This document shows, in pieces, positions 43,195 to 53,204 of a stretch of 64,000 nt of DNA; the stretch's first letter is position 1; each line of letters opens with the position of its first letter. The position numbers and the translations under genes are program-made. The notes beneath the pieces were generated by a model. The model saw nothing but the letters and a program-made list of their open reading frames with translations, did not search any database and was not told the DNA's origin. Where the stretch lies: NCBI RefSeq assembly GCF_039862785.1, contig NZ_CP156795.1, positions 2,108,001-2,172,000 of the forward strand, given 5' to 3'. The stretch comes from Acinetobacter sp. ANC 7912 (GTDB taxonomy: Bacteria; Pseudomonadota; Gammaproteobacteria; Pseudomonadales; Moraxellaceae).

Positions 43195-46100
43195 TTAGCC
43201 AATGAACTTACGTGCGTTGCGGAACATACGTAACCATGCACCATCCTGATCCCAGTCTTCTGGTTTCCAAGAGTGCTGGATCGCACGGAAGTTACGCTCA
43301 GGGTGCGGCATCATAATGGTTGCACGACCATCTTTCGAAGTCACACCAGAAATACCTTCAGGCGAGCCGTTCGGGTTCAGTGGATATTGCTCAGTAGCAT
43401 TACCTTGGCTGTCCACATAACGCAGGATCACCTGATTGCCCGCATTCAATGCAGCAATATTTTCAGCTGATGACACCACACGACCTTCACCATGTGCCAC
43501 AGCGATTGGCAGGATTGAACCTTCCATACCTTCCAACAATACAGAATTGGATTTTTCCACACGCACGTTCACGCTACGCGCTTCAAACACTTCTGACTTG
43601 TTACGGTGGAAACGTGGCCAGTGTTCAGCACCTGGAATCAGTGGAGCCAATTGAGACAACATCTGACAACCGTTACAGATACCTAGAGAGAAGGTTTCCT
43701 CACGGTTAAAGAATTTCTCGAACTGGTCACGCAGTTGAGCGTTGAACAACACTGATTTCGCCCAGCCGCCGCCTGCACCCAGAACGTCACCATAAGAGAA
43801 GCCACCACAAGCGACTAGACCTTCAAAGTCATCCAAGCTGACACGACCAGCCAACAGGTCGCTCATGTGAACGTCAACGGTATTGAAGCCTACTTTGTCA
43901 AAAGCAGCCGCCATTTCTACATGACCGTTAATACCTTGCTCTCGTAGGATCGCCATGTTTGGACGACGTGAATTGATGAATGGCGCTTCAACTGGCTCGT
44001 TCAGATCAAATGTCGGTTGAGCAATCAGACCTTTGTGAGACTTATCCGTGATCAGAGCAAATTCTTGATCCGCAGTTTCTTCGTTGTCACGCAGACGCTG
44101 GATTTGGTGAGATACTTCAGTCCAAGCCACTTGCAGGTCAGCACGTTCCAGTACCAGACCATTTACAGATAACTGGTCAGAGTTATTTACTGTACCCACC
44201 ACAGAGATCGCATCTTTCAGTGTAGAAGCTGCGATTTCAGCTTGCAGCGCTTCCCAATCTGCTTTCGCGATTTGCAGAACCGCACCGATTTCTTCAGCGA
44301 ATAATGAAGCAACTGTCTGTTGTTCCAGCGCTACACCCAGACGTGAAGCAAACATCATTTCTGCAACAGTCGCCAGTAAACCACCATCACCGATGTCGTG
44401 GTATGCCTTGATCAGGCCACGGTTGTTCCAGTCTTGTACCAGTGCAAAGAATGCTTTGAAATCTTCAAAGTTATCAACGTCTGGAGTTACTGAACCAATC
44501 GCTTTGTACACCTGAGCCAGGATCGAACCGCCTAGACGGAACTGACCTTTAGACAGGTCAATACGTACCAGTACAGATTCAACATTTTTCAGTTCAGGTG
44601 TAAGCGTCTTACGAACATCAGTCACTGGTGCAAATGCAGTGATCACACCTGACATTGGAGAAGTTACAGATTTGTCTTCGCCTTCGTCGTTCCAGGTGGT
44701 ACGCATTGACAATGAGTCTTTACCCACTGGAATTGCAATGCCCAGTGCCGGACACATTTCCATACCAACAGCTTTCACACCTTCAAACAGTGCCTGGTCT
44801 TCGCCCGGTTGACCTGCAGCAGCCATCCAGTTTGCTGATAGTTTGATGTCGCTGATTTTTTCAATCTTCGCAGACATGATATTGGAGATCGCTTCAGCTA
44901 CAGCCAAACGTACAGATGCTGCTGGATTTAACAATGCCACTGGCGGACGTTCACCCATCGCCATTGCTTCACCAGTGTAGCCTTGCAAGCTAGTCGTTGT
45001 TACCGCAGCATCCGCTACAGGTACTTGCCATGGACCCACCATCTGGTCACGTGCAACCATACCGGTAATTGAACGGTCACCGATGGTGATCAGGAATGAT
45101 TTAGACGCCACTGTTGGGTTTTTGATCACGCGGTAAATCGCATCTTTCAGATCAGTGACTTGAGCTGCGTCAAAGTCATCGCCTTTACGCGGAGCAGTTT
45201 CATAAGAACGGCTCATACGTGGTGTACCGCCAAGCATCACCTGCATTGGCATATCCACTGGCTTGTTGCCGAATAATGGATCTTCAACAGTCAGATGACG
45301 TGCTTCAGTCGCTTCACCCAATACTGCAAATGGACAACGTTCACGCGCACAGATCGATTCAAACAGCGGCAGAGATTCTGGACGGATCGCCAGTACATAA
45401 CGTTCTTGCGCTTCGTTAGACCAGATTTCCATTGGTGACATGCCTGGCTCAAGTGACGGAATCTTACGCAGATCAAGCACTGCACCCAGCTCATGGTCAT
45501 TCACCAGCTCAGGCATGGCATTCGAGATACCACCCGCACCAACATCATGCACAGATACGATTGGATTTTCATTTTCCATGCGCCAGCAAGTGTCGATGAC
45601 TTCCTGACAACGGCGTTCCATTTCAGGGTTTTCACGTTGTACAGAAGCGAAGTCCAGGTTTTCACCCAGTTTACCGCTGTCTACAGAAGATGCTGCACCG
45701 CCACCAAGACCGATCAGCATGGCTGGACCACCAAGCACGATCAGTAAGTCACCTGGTTGAATCGCATCTTTTTCAACGTGGTCCGGACGGATATTACCGT
45801 AACCACCCGCGATCATGATTGGCTTATGGAAGCCTTTCACTTCGCCATTGACGTTTTGTTCGAAGGTACGGAAATAACCCGTCAGCGCTGGACGACCAAA
45901 TTCGTTGTTAAACGCTGCGCCGCCTAATGGACCTTCAATCATGATTTGAAGTGGAGATGCCATACGTGAAGGTTTGCCATAGTTTTCTTCCCAAGGCTGT
46001 TCGAAGCCAGGAATATTCAGGTTAGATACGGTGAAACCCGTTAAACCAGCTTTCGGTTTACCACCACGACCAGTCGCGCCTTCGTCACGAATCTCACCGC

Positions 46101-47028
46101 CTGAACCTGTCGCAGCACCGGCAAATGGTGCAATCGCTGTTGGGTGGTTGTGAGTTTCCACTTTCATCAAGATGTGAGCGGCCTGGCTTTTGTATTTATA
46201 AACGTGTTGACCGTTATCTTCTTGAGTTGGATAGAAACGTTGCGTATCAAAACCAACAATCACCGATGCGTTGTCTTTATAAGCCGACAATACGTCTGTT
46301 GGTGATTCTTTATAGGTATTTTTGATCATCTGGAACAATGACAATGGTTGAACTTCACCATCAATCGTCCATTCAGAACCAAAGATTTTGTGACGGCAGT
46401 GTTCTGAGTTTGCCTGTGCAAACATCATCAGTTCAATGTCGTTCGGGTTACGGCCCAGTTTGGTAAATGCATCTGTCAGGTAATCAATTTCCTGCTCAGA
46501 CAATGCAAAACCGAATTCATTGTTAGCTTTAACCAGTGCTTCTTTACCCTGCCCCAGAATATCAATCGAGTTCAGCGGTTTTGGTTCGGTTTCAACAAAC
46601 AGTGCCGCAGCATCTTCAATCGTGTTGAACACACTTTCAGTCATGCGGTCATGCAGAACTTGCAGCGCTTCTTTAGAAAGCTCTTTTGTACCCTTTAGAG
46701 TAAACAAAACACCGCGCTCAAGACGATGAACCGGTGTATTACAGTTGGCAAAAATGTCAGTCGCCTTCGAAGACCATGGTGAAATCGTGCCGACACGTGG
46801 CGTCACCAGAATCTGGATTTCATCACTTGCTGGCTGGCGCAGTTCAAAAGATTGACCATCGTTGAGAAGCTGTAAAGCGGATTGCTGTTGTTGCTCGTTG
46901 AGCGCTTGGTCAAAGAGATAAACAAATTGACTTTCTAGTGATTGAACAGAACTATTTGACGATAAACGTGAGAGTAGTTGAGTTTTCTTGAAAGAAGAAT
47001 GTGCAGGTGCACCGGCAACGATAAACAT
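43195..47028 (-). CDS. purL: Phosphoribosylformylglycinamidine synthase PurL
   Basis: 1277-residue large-type FGAM synthase, catalysing the ATP- and glutamine-dependent fourth step of purine synthesis. It has an N-terminal PurS-like domain, two AIRS-type halves ([20 protein letters not shown] is the first ATP site), and a C-terminal glutaminase with the nucleophile in [10 protein letters not shown] and the closing His in MMPHPERNF. The frame extends to 47091, but [12 protein letters not shown] at 47028 is the normal start for this family. It is monocistronic, with its own terminators. Confidence 0.96.
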   Translation of the reverse strand: MFIVAGAPAHSSFKKTQLLSRLSSNSSVQSLESQFVYLFDQALNEQQQQSALQLLNDGQSFELRQPASDEIQILVTPRVGTISPWSSKATDIFANCNTPVHRLERGVLFTLKGTKELSKEALQVLHDRMTESVFNTIEDAAALFVETEPKPLNSIDILGQGKEALVKANNEFGFALSEQEIDYLTDAFTKLGRNPNDIELMMFAQANSEHCRHKIFGSEWTIDGEVQPLSLFQMIKNTYKESPTDVLSAYKDNASVIVGFDTQRFYPTQEDNGQHVYKYKSQAAHILMKVETHNHPTAIAPFAGAATGSGGEIRDEGATGRGGKPKAGLTGFTVSNLNIPGFEQPWEENYGKPSRMASPLQIMIEGPLGGAAFNNEFGRPALTGYFRTFEQNVNGEVKGFHKPIMIAGGYGNIRPDHVEKDAIQPGDLLIVLGGPAMLIGLGGGAASSVDSGKLGENLDFASVQRENPEMERRCQEVIDTCWRMENENPIVSVHDVGAGGISNAMPELVNDHELGAVLDLRKIPSLEPGMSPMEIWSNEAQERYVLAIRPESLPLFESICARERCPFAVLGEATEARHLTVEDPLFGNKPVDMPMQVMLGGTPRMSRSYETAPRKGDDFDAAQVTDLKDAIYRVIKNPTVASKSFLITIGDRSITGMVARDQMVGPWQVPVADAAVTTTSLQGYTGEAMAMGERPPVALLNPAASVRLAVAEAISNIMSAKIEKISDIKLSANWMAAAGQPGEDQALFEGVKAVGMEMCPALGIAIPVGKDSLSMRTTWNDEGEDKSVTSPMSGVITAFAPVTDVRKTLTPELKNVESVLVRIDLSKGQFRLGGSILAQVYKAIGSVTPDVDNFEDFKAFFALVQDWNNRGLIKAYHDIGDGGLLATVAEMMFASRLGVALEQQTVASLFAEEIGAVLQIAKADWEALQAEIAASTLKDAISVVGTVNNSDQLSVNGLVLERADLQVAWTEVSHQIQRLRDNEETADQEFALITDKSHKGLIAQPTFDLNEPVEAPFINSRRPNMAILREQGINGHVEMAAAFDKVGFNTVDVHMSDLLAGRVSLDDFEGLVACGGFSYGDVLGAGGGWAKSVLFNAQLRDQFEKFFNREETFSLGICNGCQMLSQLAPLIPGAEHWPRFHRNKSEVFEARSVNVRVEKSNSVLLEGMEGSILPIAVAHGEGRVVSSAENIAALNAGNQVILRYVDSQGNATEQYPLNPNGSPEGISGVTSKDGRATIMMPHPERNFRAIQHSWKPEDWDQDGAWLRMFRNARKFIG

Positions 47029-47530
47029 GCTGATTTTGGCTCCACGGGATGATCGAGCGACCATGCCACAATGTGACTTGAGAGAGCGCATATTCTACTG
47101 TGAAAAGATTAAATCAGCTAGTGAGGAATACAGAAATCTGACCGCTATTCTGTCAGGATTTTTAAAATAATACTTTTATTTTCAGTTAAAAAAATTGAAT
47201 GTAGTCGATTAGGTTAACACATTTTCTTGCAGAAAAATCAAAACCGGCAAAGTTTTATTTTCACATGCAAAATTGTATTAATTTTCAACAACAAGCTCAT
47301 CCTAATTTTTAGCGATCCGACAGGCTTGTCGAGTTAAAATACCGCTTAAATAATGCACTTTATTTGCAAGAATATATTTCCCATTGCCAATTTAGCTGAT
47401 CCATAAAAATACAGTTCTAATATTGGTCTTCACTTTCTTATTTCTACACGGCAACTTATGTCGCAAGTCCGTATATTTTTCTGCACTTTTTTGGCATGAT
47501 GCAGCCAAAGAACTGAATGAATAATGATAA
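47029..47530. other. Divergent intergenic region purL / dgt
   Basis: About 500 bases, very AT-rich, with no convincing gene. It should hold the promoters of purL (minus) and dgt (plus). No PurR-type palindrome, hairpin terminator or repeat stood out to me. Confidence 0.6.
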
Positions 47531-48871
47531 ATGACTCAAATGCGTTGGCTGGAATTACTTTCCACTGTCCGTATTGGCAGCAAAAAACAAAGTACTGAAC
47601 TGGCACGTAGTCCATTTCACAAGGACTATGACCGGATTATATTTTCGCAAAGTTTCCGTCAGCTAAACCGTAAAACCCAAGTGCATCCACTGACCCAGCA
47701 TGACGGTATTCATACCCGTCTGACTCATTCGCTGGAAGTCTCCTGTATTGGTCGTTCACTTGGCATGCTCGCTGCAGAAAAAATTAAAGATGAATTACCA
47801 CCTTGGATTTCCCCAGCCGATGTTGGCGCGATTATTCAGGCCGCCTGTCTGGCGCATGATATTGGCAATCCACCTTTTGGTCATGCCGGTGAATATGCCA
47901 TCCGTGAATGGTTTGATGATGCATCGCATACCGATTTCCTGAAAAATCTGAGTCCGGAACAGGAAGCCGATGTGCGTCAGTTTGAAGGCAATGCCCAAGG
48001 CCTGCGCCTGCTGACCAAGATTGATTATCATCCGAATGATGGCGGCATGCGTCTCACCTATGCCACGCTGGGTGCCTATTTAAAATATCCGTGGCTATCA
48101 CAGACCATTGATCCAACTGGTAACACGCCTGCTAGCCGACGTCCGAAATTTGGCTGCTATCAATCCGAAAAAGAGATTCTCAAAGAGATCGCTGAACAGC
48201 TTGGCCTGATTCAACTGGGTGACTATCACTACTGTCGTCATCCACTGACTTATCTGCTCGAAGCCGCTGATGATATCTGTTATGCCCTGATTGATCTGGA
48301 AGATGGTATTAGCCTGAATATGCTGAGTTATGCTGAAGTTGAACCGGTGTTTCTAAATCTGCTGGGTGATTATGGCACGCCTTCTGAAATCAGCATGCCG
48401 GATACCACCTGGCAACAGAAGATTGCAGCTTTGCGTGGCCGGGTGATGAAGCGTCTGGTCGCAGAAGTAACCACTGCTTTTGCCCATCATCAGCAGGAAA
48501 TCCTGATGGGTCAGCTCAAAGGTTCCTTACTGGGTTATTGCAGCCCAGATATCGAGCTTGGCATTACCCGTGCCAAGGAACTGGCGCGTGATCGGATCTT
48601 TGAGCATCCGCAAAAGGCGGGACTGGAAATTATTGCCCATCAAAGCCTGCAAACCATTCTGGATGCCTTTATTCCACTGACTACACCGCACAAGAATCTG
48701 AGTTTCAAGGAACAGCGTCTAATGGCAATCCTGAAACGTTCTGGCGCACAGTTCCATGCTGATCATTATGACAATATCATGCAGGTGCTGGATATTATTT
48801 CCAAGCTGTCCGACCATCAGGCTTATAACCTGGCGCAGGAACTGCATGGCAATAAAGCGGGATTACTTTAA
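47531..48871 (+). CDS. dgt: Deoxyguanosinetriphosphate triphosphohydrolase
   Basis: 446-residue HD-domain enzyme that splits dGTP (or dNTPs) to deoxynucleoside and triphosphate. Metal-binding residues are in RLTHSLEVSCIG (His) and AACLAHDIGNPPFGHAGE (His-Asp), with a later Asp in LLEAADDICYALIDLEDG. The N-terminal FSQSFRQLNRKTQVHPL is characteristic. The length is in the normal range for the dGTPase subfamily. It precedes ruvA by 116 bases. Confidence 0.93.
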   Translation: MTQMRWLELLSTVRIGSKKQSTELARSPFHKDYDRIIFSQSFRQLNRKTQVHPLTQHDGIHTRLTHSLEVSCIGRSLGMLAAEKIKDELPPWISPADVGAIIQAACLAHDIGNPPFGHAGEYAIREWFDDASHTDFLKNLSPEQEADVRQFEGNAQGLRLLTKIDYHPNDGGMRLTYATLGAYLKYPWLSQTIDPTGNTPASRRPKFGCYQSEKEILKEIAEQLGLIQLGDYHYCRHPLTYLLEAADDICYALIDLEDGISLNMLSYAEVEPVFLNLLGDYGTPSEISMPDTTWQQKIAALRGRVMKRLVAEVTTAFAHHQQEILMGQLKGSLLGYCSPDIELGITRAKELARDRIFEHPQKAGLEIIAHQSLQTILDAFIPLTTPHKNLSFKEQRLMAILKRSGAQFHADHYDNIMQVLDIISKLSDHQAYNLAQELHGNKAGLL

Positions 48872-48987
48872 CTAGATGCAAATTTGTTGATAATCTCAGC
48901 AAATCTGCGAATTTTGAACCGTAGTATTTTGCCTTTAACGCAAATGCTGACTACTATGCCCGTATTGAATTTGAGTATTTATAAAAA

Positions 48988-49590
48988 ATGATTGGATGCC
49001 TGATTGGTGAAGTGCTGGCGCTTGAAGCACCAACTGTTTTGTTAAATGTAAATGGTGTGGGTTATGAGATTGATACTCCCCTGACCACGTTCTGCCAGTT
49101 ACAAAAAGGCCAGAAAATTACCCTATGGACGCATTTATCCGTTCGTGAAGATGCACAACTACTTTATGGCTTTTTAAATGCGCAGGAAAAAACCATTTTC
49201 CGTACTTTATTAAAGGTTAATGGCGTCGGCCCCAAAATGGCGCTCGGCATTCTCTCTACTTTAAGTGTGGACATGCTGATTCACACCGTTGAAAATGAAG
49301 ATGTAAATACCTTGGTCAAAGTGCCTGGAGTCGGCAAAAAAACTGCTGAACGTCTGATGATTGAACTGCGTGACCGCTTTAAAGCCATGGTTTCAGGTAG
49401 CGCTCCAACCAATTCGACAGCTCCACAAATCCAGTTTATGGGCAACTCTGCAGTTGCTGAAGCTGAAGCGGCATTACAATCTTTAGGTTATAAACCTGCT
49501 GAAGCACAAAAATTGGTAAATGCAGCTAAAGGTGACTTTACTGAAGCCAGCGACATTATCCGTGCGGCTTTAAAATCAATGAATAAATAA
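48988..49590 (+). CDS. ruvA: Holliday junction branch-migration protein RuvA
   Basis: 200-residue tetrameric DNA-binding subunit of the RuvAB motor. Domain I is an OB-fold (MIGCLIGEVLALEAPTVLLN), domain II has two helix-hairpin-helix motifs (LLKVNGVGPKMALGIL and LVKVPGVGKKTAERLM), and domain III (the last 50 residues, EAEAALQSLGYKPAEAQKLV) contacts RuvB. The family's standard length is matched. The gap to ruvB holds a three-hairpin repeat. Confidence 0.97.
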   Translation: MIGCLIGEVLALEAPTVLLNVNGVGYEIDTPLTTFCQLQKGQKITLWTHLSVREDAQLLYGFLNAQEKTIFRTLLKVNGVGPKMALGILSTLSVDMLIHTVENEDVNTLVKVPGVGKKTAERLMIELRDRFKAMVSGSAPTNSTAPQIQFMGNSAVAEAEAALQSLGYKPAEAQKLVNAAKGDFTEASDIIRAALKSMNK

Positions 49591-49647
49591 CAGGAAGATG
49601 ACTCAAATCTAAAAGAGTAATTATTCTCGGTTTATGAATAACTGACT

Positions 49648-49738
49648 GGCGACATGGAGGTCGCCTGTTGAGTTGGGGTACAGGATGTGCCCTCAACTCA
49701 ACAAAAGATTTTTGTTACTTTTGATCTTTCAAAAGTAA
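49648..49738 (+). repeat. Three-hairpin dispersed repeat, copy 2
   Basis: Stem A GGCGAC-ATGGAG-GTCGCC (49648-49665), stem B TGTTGAGTTGGGG...CCCTCAACTCAACA with loop TACAGGATGTG (49666-49703) and stem C TTACTTTTGA-TCTT-TCAAAAGTAA (49715-49738). Order, size and the GGATG loop match the minus-strand copy at 37837-37935. In stem A a C-G pair is replaced by T-A between copies, a compensatory change. Confidence 0.75.
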
Positions 49739-49834
49739 AACAACGCCTACACAATGGCAGCTAAACACAAATCATTATTTGAGGCTGTTCCCACAGCATC
49801 AAACAGCTTCGATAAAGAGATTAAGTTAATAGAT

Positions 49835-50842
49835 ATGCAAGACCGTCTCATCAGTGGTTCTGAAAAACCCGAAGATCACTTTGATCGTGCCATCCGTCCA
49901 ACTTCCCTCGATGACTATATCGGTCAGCCTGTGGTTCGTGAACAAATGGAAATCTTTATTGGTGCCGCACGTGGCCGTGAAGAAGCACTGGATCATACCC
50001 TGATCTTTGGGCCTCCAGGTCTGGGTAAAACTACGCTTGCCAATATTATTGCCCGTGAAATGGGTGGCAATCTGAAATCAACTTCTGGCCCAGTACTGGA
50101 ACGTGCCGGTGATCTGGCGGCGATGCTGACCAACCTTGAAGAAGGTGACGTACTATTTATTGATGAGATTCACCGTCTTTCTCCAGTGATTGAAGAAATC
50201 TTGTATCCAGCGATGGAAGACTATCAGCTGGATATCATGATTGGTGAAGGTCCGGCTGCCCGTTCAATTAAACTGGACTTACCACCATTTACCTTAGTGG
50301 CTGCAACCACACGCGCAGGCCTGCTGACTTCTCCATTACGTGACCGTTTCGGTATCGTGCAACGTCTGGAATTCTATTCAGTTGATGATCTAACCCATAT
50401 TGTGAAACGTTCTGCGAGTCTTATGGATGTACCAATGACGGAAGAAGGTGCACGTGAAGTGGCTCGTCGTTCGCGTGGTACACCGCGTATTGCCAACCGC
50501 CTGCTACGTCGTGTCCGCGACTATGCACAAGTCAAAGGTACTGGTGAAGTGACTCAGGACATGGCGCAACGTGCACTGGATATGTTGAACGTGGATAAAG
50601 ATGGTTTGGATACGCTTGACCGTCGTTACTTGTCCATGCTTCTTGAACGGTTTGATGGTGGTCCTGCCGGTGTAGAAGCTTTGGCAGCAGCAATGGCAGA
50701 AGACTCTGGCACATTGGAAGATGTTATTGAACCATACCTAATCCAGCAAGGTTATGTAATGCGGACTGCGCGTGGTCGTATTGCCACCAATATGGCCTAT
50801 TTGCAGTTTGGTATGACACCTCCTGAACCAAAAGACAAATAA
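49835..50842 (+). CDS. ruvB: Holliday junction branch-migration ATPase RuvB
   Basis: 335-residue AAA+ helicase. Walker A is [10 protein letters not shown], Walker [10 protein letters not shown], sensor 1 [10 protein letters not shown], arginine finger region LRDRFG, and the C-terminal winged helix ends with the tail EPKDK. The frame opens at 49754, but [14 protein letters not shown] at 49835 is the usual start and has GAGATTAAG upstream; the additional 27 residues are not typical. It works with RuvA and RuvC to move and resolve Holliday junctions. Confidence 0.95.
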   Translation: MQDRLISGSEKPEDHFDRAIRPTSLDDYIGQPVVREQMEIFIGAARGREEALDHTLIFGPPGLGKTTLANIIAREMGGNLKSTSGPVLERAGDLAAMLTNLEEGDVLFIDEIHRLSPVIEEILYPAMEDYQLDIMIGEGPAARSIKLDLPPFTLVAATTRAGLLTSPLRDRFGIVQRLEFYSVDDLTHIVKRSASLMDVPMTEEGAREVARRSRGTPRIANRLLRRVRDYAQVKGTGEVTQDMAQRALDMLNVDKDGLDTLDRRYLSMLLERFDGGPAGVEALAAAMAEDSGTLEDVIEPYLIQQGYVMRTARGRIATNMAYLQFGMTPPEPKDK

Positions 50843-50892
50843 TTTGGAAGGGAGTTAATTCTCCCTTTTCTTTATTCAAAACCAAATATCAT

Positions 50893-51279
50893 ATGAAAAA
50901 TAGTCAGTTTTTAGCCTTAACTTTAGTTTTACTCTGTTCATCTTCTTATGCACAAACTTCTTGGCAATGCACAAATAAGCATGCTGAGATTTCCTGCACC
51001 CAACAGAACTGCCAGGTACAAACTGAAGATTTCACTTCTTTTAACTTTCTTATAGATAGCAATAAAGAAATAAGCATTTGTGCTTATTCAGGTTGCTGGC
51101 GTGGACCAGTAACATATACAAACTCAAAAAAATTTGATCAGTATTTTACTCAACAACTCATTTGGAATAATGGTGAAACAAAAGATGAAAGCTTTTCTAT
51201 CACTATAGATAAAACTACAAAACTAGGAAACCTGTTAGGTTCTGGGTTTATTCTTCCGCTTATTTGTGAATCAAAATGA
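50893..51279 (+). CDS. Secreted cysteine-containing protein of unknown function
   Basis: 128-residue protein with signal peptide (LALTLVLLCSSSYA, cleavage after residue 20). The mature part has six Cys (SWQCTNK, ISCTQQNC, SICAYSGC, LICESK), enough for three disulfides, consistent with a periplasmic or surface location. I do not recognise the family. It is AT-richer than its neighbours. It lies between ruvB and the ybgC-tol operon, followed by a hairpin at 51293. Confidence 0.75.
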   Translation: MKNSQFLALTLVLLCSSSYAQTSWQCTNKHAEISCTQQNCQVQTEDFTSFNFLIDSNKEISICAYSGCWRGPVTYTNSKKFDQYFTQQLIWNNGETKDESFSITIDKTTKLGNLLGSGFILPLICESK

Positions 51280-51618
51280 GTTAAATAAAAATACACCTGT
51301 TATCCGTAAGCAACAGGTGTACTGAACACTATTATTTTTTTTAGATCAGTAAAGCCTCTAAAATCTGCTTAAAGAAAGTGAAAAATATTTATAAGTTTAT
51401 AAAGCTCTAGATCATCTTAAAAAGATTACCAATCAAAACCATTCATAGGCAAAATTTCTCACGTCTTTGAAATCTTGTGCCATTGGTCAAAAAAGTCAGT
51501 GTGCTAAACTGCCAAGCCTCATATCACTTGACTTGTAGCCTAATTTGAGCAAATTCTACACGCAAAATTAGGTGAAGAAAGCAGCATCAATCTGCAGTAA
51601 AACCAATGGAACATCATT
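51280..51618. other. Intergenic region before the ybgC-tol operon
   Basis: 339 bases without a recognisable gene. The hairpin ACACCTGTT...AACAGGTGT (51293-51320) is 9 bp long and is followed only later by a T-run, so it may be a weak terminator of the secreted-protein gene. The operon promoter must lie to its right, but I could not single out a good -35/-10 pair. Confidence 0.55.
51293..51320 (+). terminator. Hairpin after the secreted-protein gene
   Basis: A 9-bp perfect stem with a loop of about ten bases. The T-run begins 17 bases further on (TATTATTTTTTT), so efficiency is uncertain. Confidence 0.5.
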
Positions 51619-52026
51619 ATGGCGAATAAATTTGAATTCAATATCCGCGTTTATATTGAAGACACAGATGCAGGCGGCATTGTCTATCATGCCAATCATA
51701 TTCGCTTTATGGAACGCACCCGTACCGAATGGTTACGCGCTTCTGGCATCAGCCATTACTGGCATCAGAAAGATTACAACTTTGTCGTGCACAAAATTAA
51801 CGTCAAATATTCGCGTCCAATTCTGATGGATGACTTAATTACCGTCACTGCAAGTGTAATTTCACTTAAAGCTTCATCTTTTGTATTGCAACAGAATATT
51901 TATCGTGGTGAAATCATGCTTGCATCGGGTGAGGTCGAGCTGGCTTGTATCGGCGCTGATATGCGTCCACGTCGCCTGCCTGATGAAATACGCGACCTGA
52001 TTCGAAAAGAATTGGAACAAGATTAA
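51619..52026 (+). CDS. ybgC: Tol-Pal-associated acyl-CoA thioesterase YbgC
   Basis: 135-residue hotdog thioesterase. NIRVYIEDTDAGGIVYHANH (residues about 6-25) carries the catalytic Asp of the 4-hydroxybenzoyl-CoA thioesterase class, followed by RFMERTRTEWLR. It hydrolyses short acyl-CoAs and is linked to phospholipid enzymes at the inner membrane. It is the first gene of the tol cluster, as in most Proteobacteria. Confidence 0.94.
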   Translation: MANKFEFNIRVYIEDTDAGGIVYHANHIRFMERTRTEWLRASGISHYWHQKDYNFVVHKINVKYSRPILMDDLITVTASVISLKASSFVLQQNIYRGEIMLASGEVELACIGADMRPRRLPDEIRDLIRKELEQD

Positions 52027-52053
52027 AAAAATGAATTGGCACATGTAAGCACT

Positions 52054-52752
52054 ATGGCAACCGAGTTAGCATCATCCCTACAAGTATCAGATCTGATTTT
52101 ACAAGCAAGCCCTGTCGTACAACTGGTTATGCTGTCTCTTTTACTGGCATCGCTCTACAGCTGGTACCTGATTGCTAGGCTCTACATGAGTTATAAAAAG
52201 GCCCAGGCAGAAGATGAACATTTCCAGAAAATTTTCTGGTCTGGTGCTGAACTGAATACCCTGTATAACAATGCCCAGTTGAATTCCAAACGTACTGGCC
52301 TGGAAGATATCTTCTATCAAGGTCTGGGGGAATTCCTGAAACTAAAAAAACGCAATGCTTCTCAAGCCCAGACCATTGAAGGCACTGAACGCATTCTGCG
52401 TGTCGGTTTAAGCCGTGATCAGGGCACTTTAGAGCAAGGTTTAGGCGCACTGGCAAGTATTGGTTCAGTTGCCCCTTATGTCGGTCTGTTTGGTACAGTC
52501 TGGGGCATCATGAATGCCTTTATTGGCTTGTCAGAAGTTGATCAGGTGACACTGGCAACCGTAGCACCCGGCATTGCTGAAGCCCTGATTGCAACTGCGA
52601 TTGGTCTGTTTGCAGCAATTCCAGCGGTACTGGCATTTAACCACTACACTGCTAAAGGTGAAGCGCTTTACTCTGACCGTGCCCTGTTTGCCGAAGAAAT
52701 GGTTGCCCTGTTACAACGTCAGTCACTTGGCCAGACTCAGGACCAAGACTAA
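52054..52752 (+). CDS. tolQ: Tol-Pal system inner-membrane protein TolQ
   Basis: 232-residue ExbB/TolQ protein with three membrane segments (about residues 22-42, 133-155 and 170-192). The conserved LASIGSVAPYVGLFGTVWGI and GIAEALIATAIGLFAAIPAV helices line the proton path with TolR. It harvests proton-motive force for outer-membrane constriction during division. ATG 52054 is used; TTG 52036 is possible. Its stop codon overlaps the tolR start by one base. Confidence 0.95.
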   Translation: MATELASSLQVSDLILQASPVVQLVMLSLLLASLYSWYLIARLYMSYKKAQAEDEHFQKIFWSGAELNTLYNNAQLNSKRTGLEDIFYQGLGEFLKLKKRNASQAQTIEGTERILRVGLSRDQGTLEQGLGALASIGSVAPYVGLFGTVWGIMNAFIGLSEVDQVTLATVAPGIAEALIATAIGLFAAIPAVLAFNHYTAKGEALYSDRALFAEEMVALLQRQSLGQTQDQD

Positions 52753-53201
52753 TGGCAATTCAACGTTCAGGACGCTTTGAGCGTATTAAAAAACCATTGA
52801 AAAGTGACATGAACGTCGTGCCTTATATTGACGTCATGTTGGTGCTGCTGGTGATTTTTATGGTGACTGCACCGATGATTACCACCGGAGTAAAAGTCGA
52901 TTTACCTCAGGCCAATAACAACCCTATTCAAGCGAATGAAAAACCGACCATTGTTTCTTTAATGGAAGATGGTTCTTTAAAACTTGAAGATAAAAATCAC
53001 AACAATGAAACCCTGACACTGGACGAGCTGAAAACTGTGCTGACCAATGCACAAAATGAAGCTCAAGCAGACAATAAACAGTTCAGCGTGCTCATTAACG
53101 GTAGCCAGTCACGTCCTTATGGCGAAGTCATGCAGTTGATGTCCGCTCTCCAGGATGCTGGTCTGGCACAAGTCGGCTTACTCACCGCACCTTTAAAGTA
53201 A
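52752..53201 (+). CDS. tolR: Tol-Pal system protein TolR
   Basis: 149-residue ExbD/TolR protein with one membrane segment (about residues 26-44). The proton-binding Asp is in MNVVPYIDVMLVLLVIFMV, and a periplasmic dimerisation domain follows. It couples TolQ to TolA. Coupled translation with tolQ (TAATG), and tolA begins four bases after its stop. Confidence 0.96.
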   Translation: MAIQRSGRFERIKKPLKSDMNVVPYIDVMLVLLVIFMVTAPMITTGVKVDLPQANNNPIQANEKPTIVSLMEDGSLKLEDKNHNNETLTLDELKTVLTNAQNEAQADNKQFSVLINGSQSRPYGEVMQLMSALQDAGLAQVGLLTAPLK

Positions 53202-53204
53202 TAT

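Noticed and set aside
47029..47091. N-terminal extension of PurL
   Set aside because: [12 protein letters not shown] is the usual start; the upstream codons do not resemble the family.
49754..49834. N-terminal extension of RuvB
   Set aside because: The extra 27 residues are not part of the family, the ATG has no ribosome site, and the stretch borders a repeat element.
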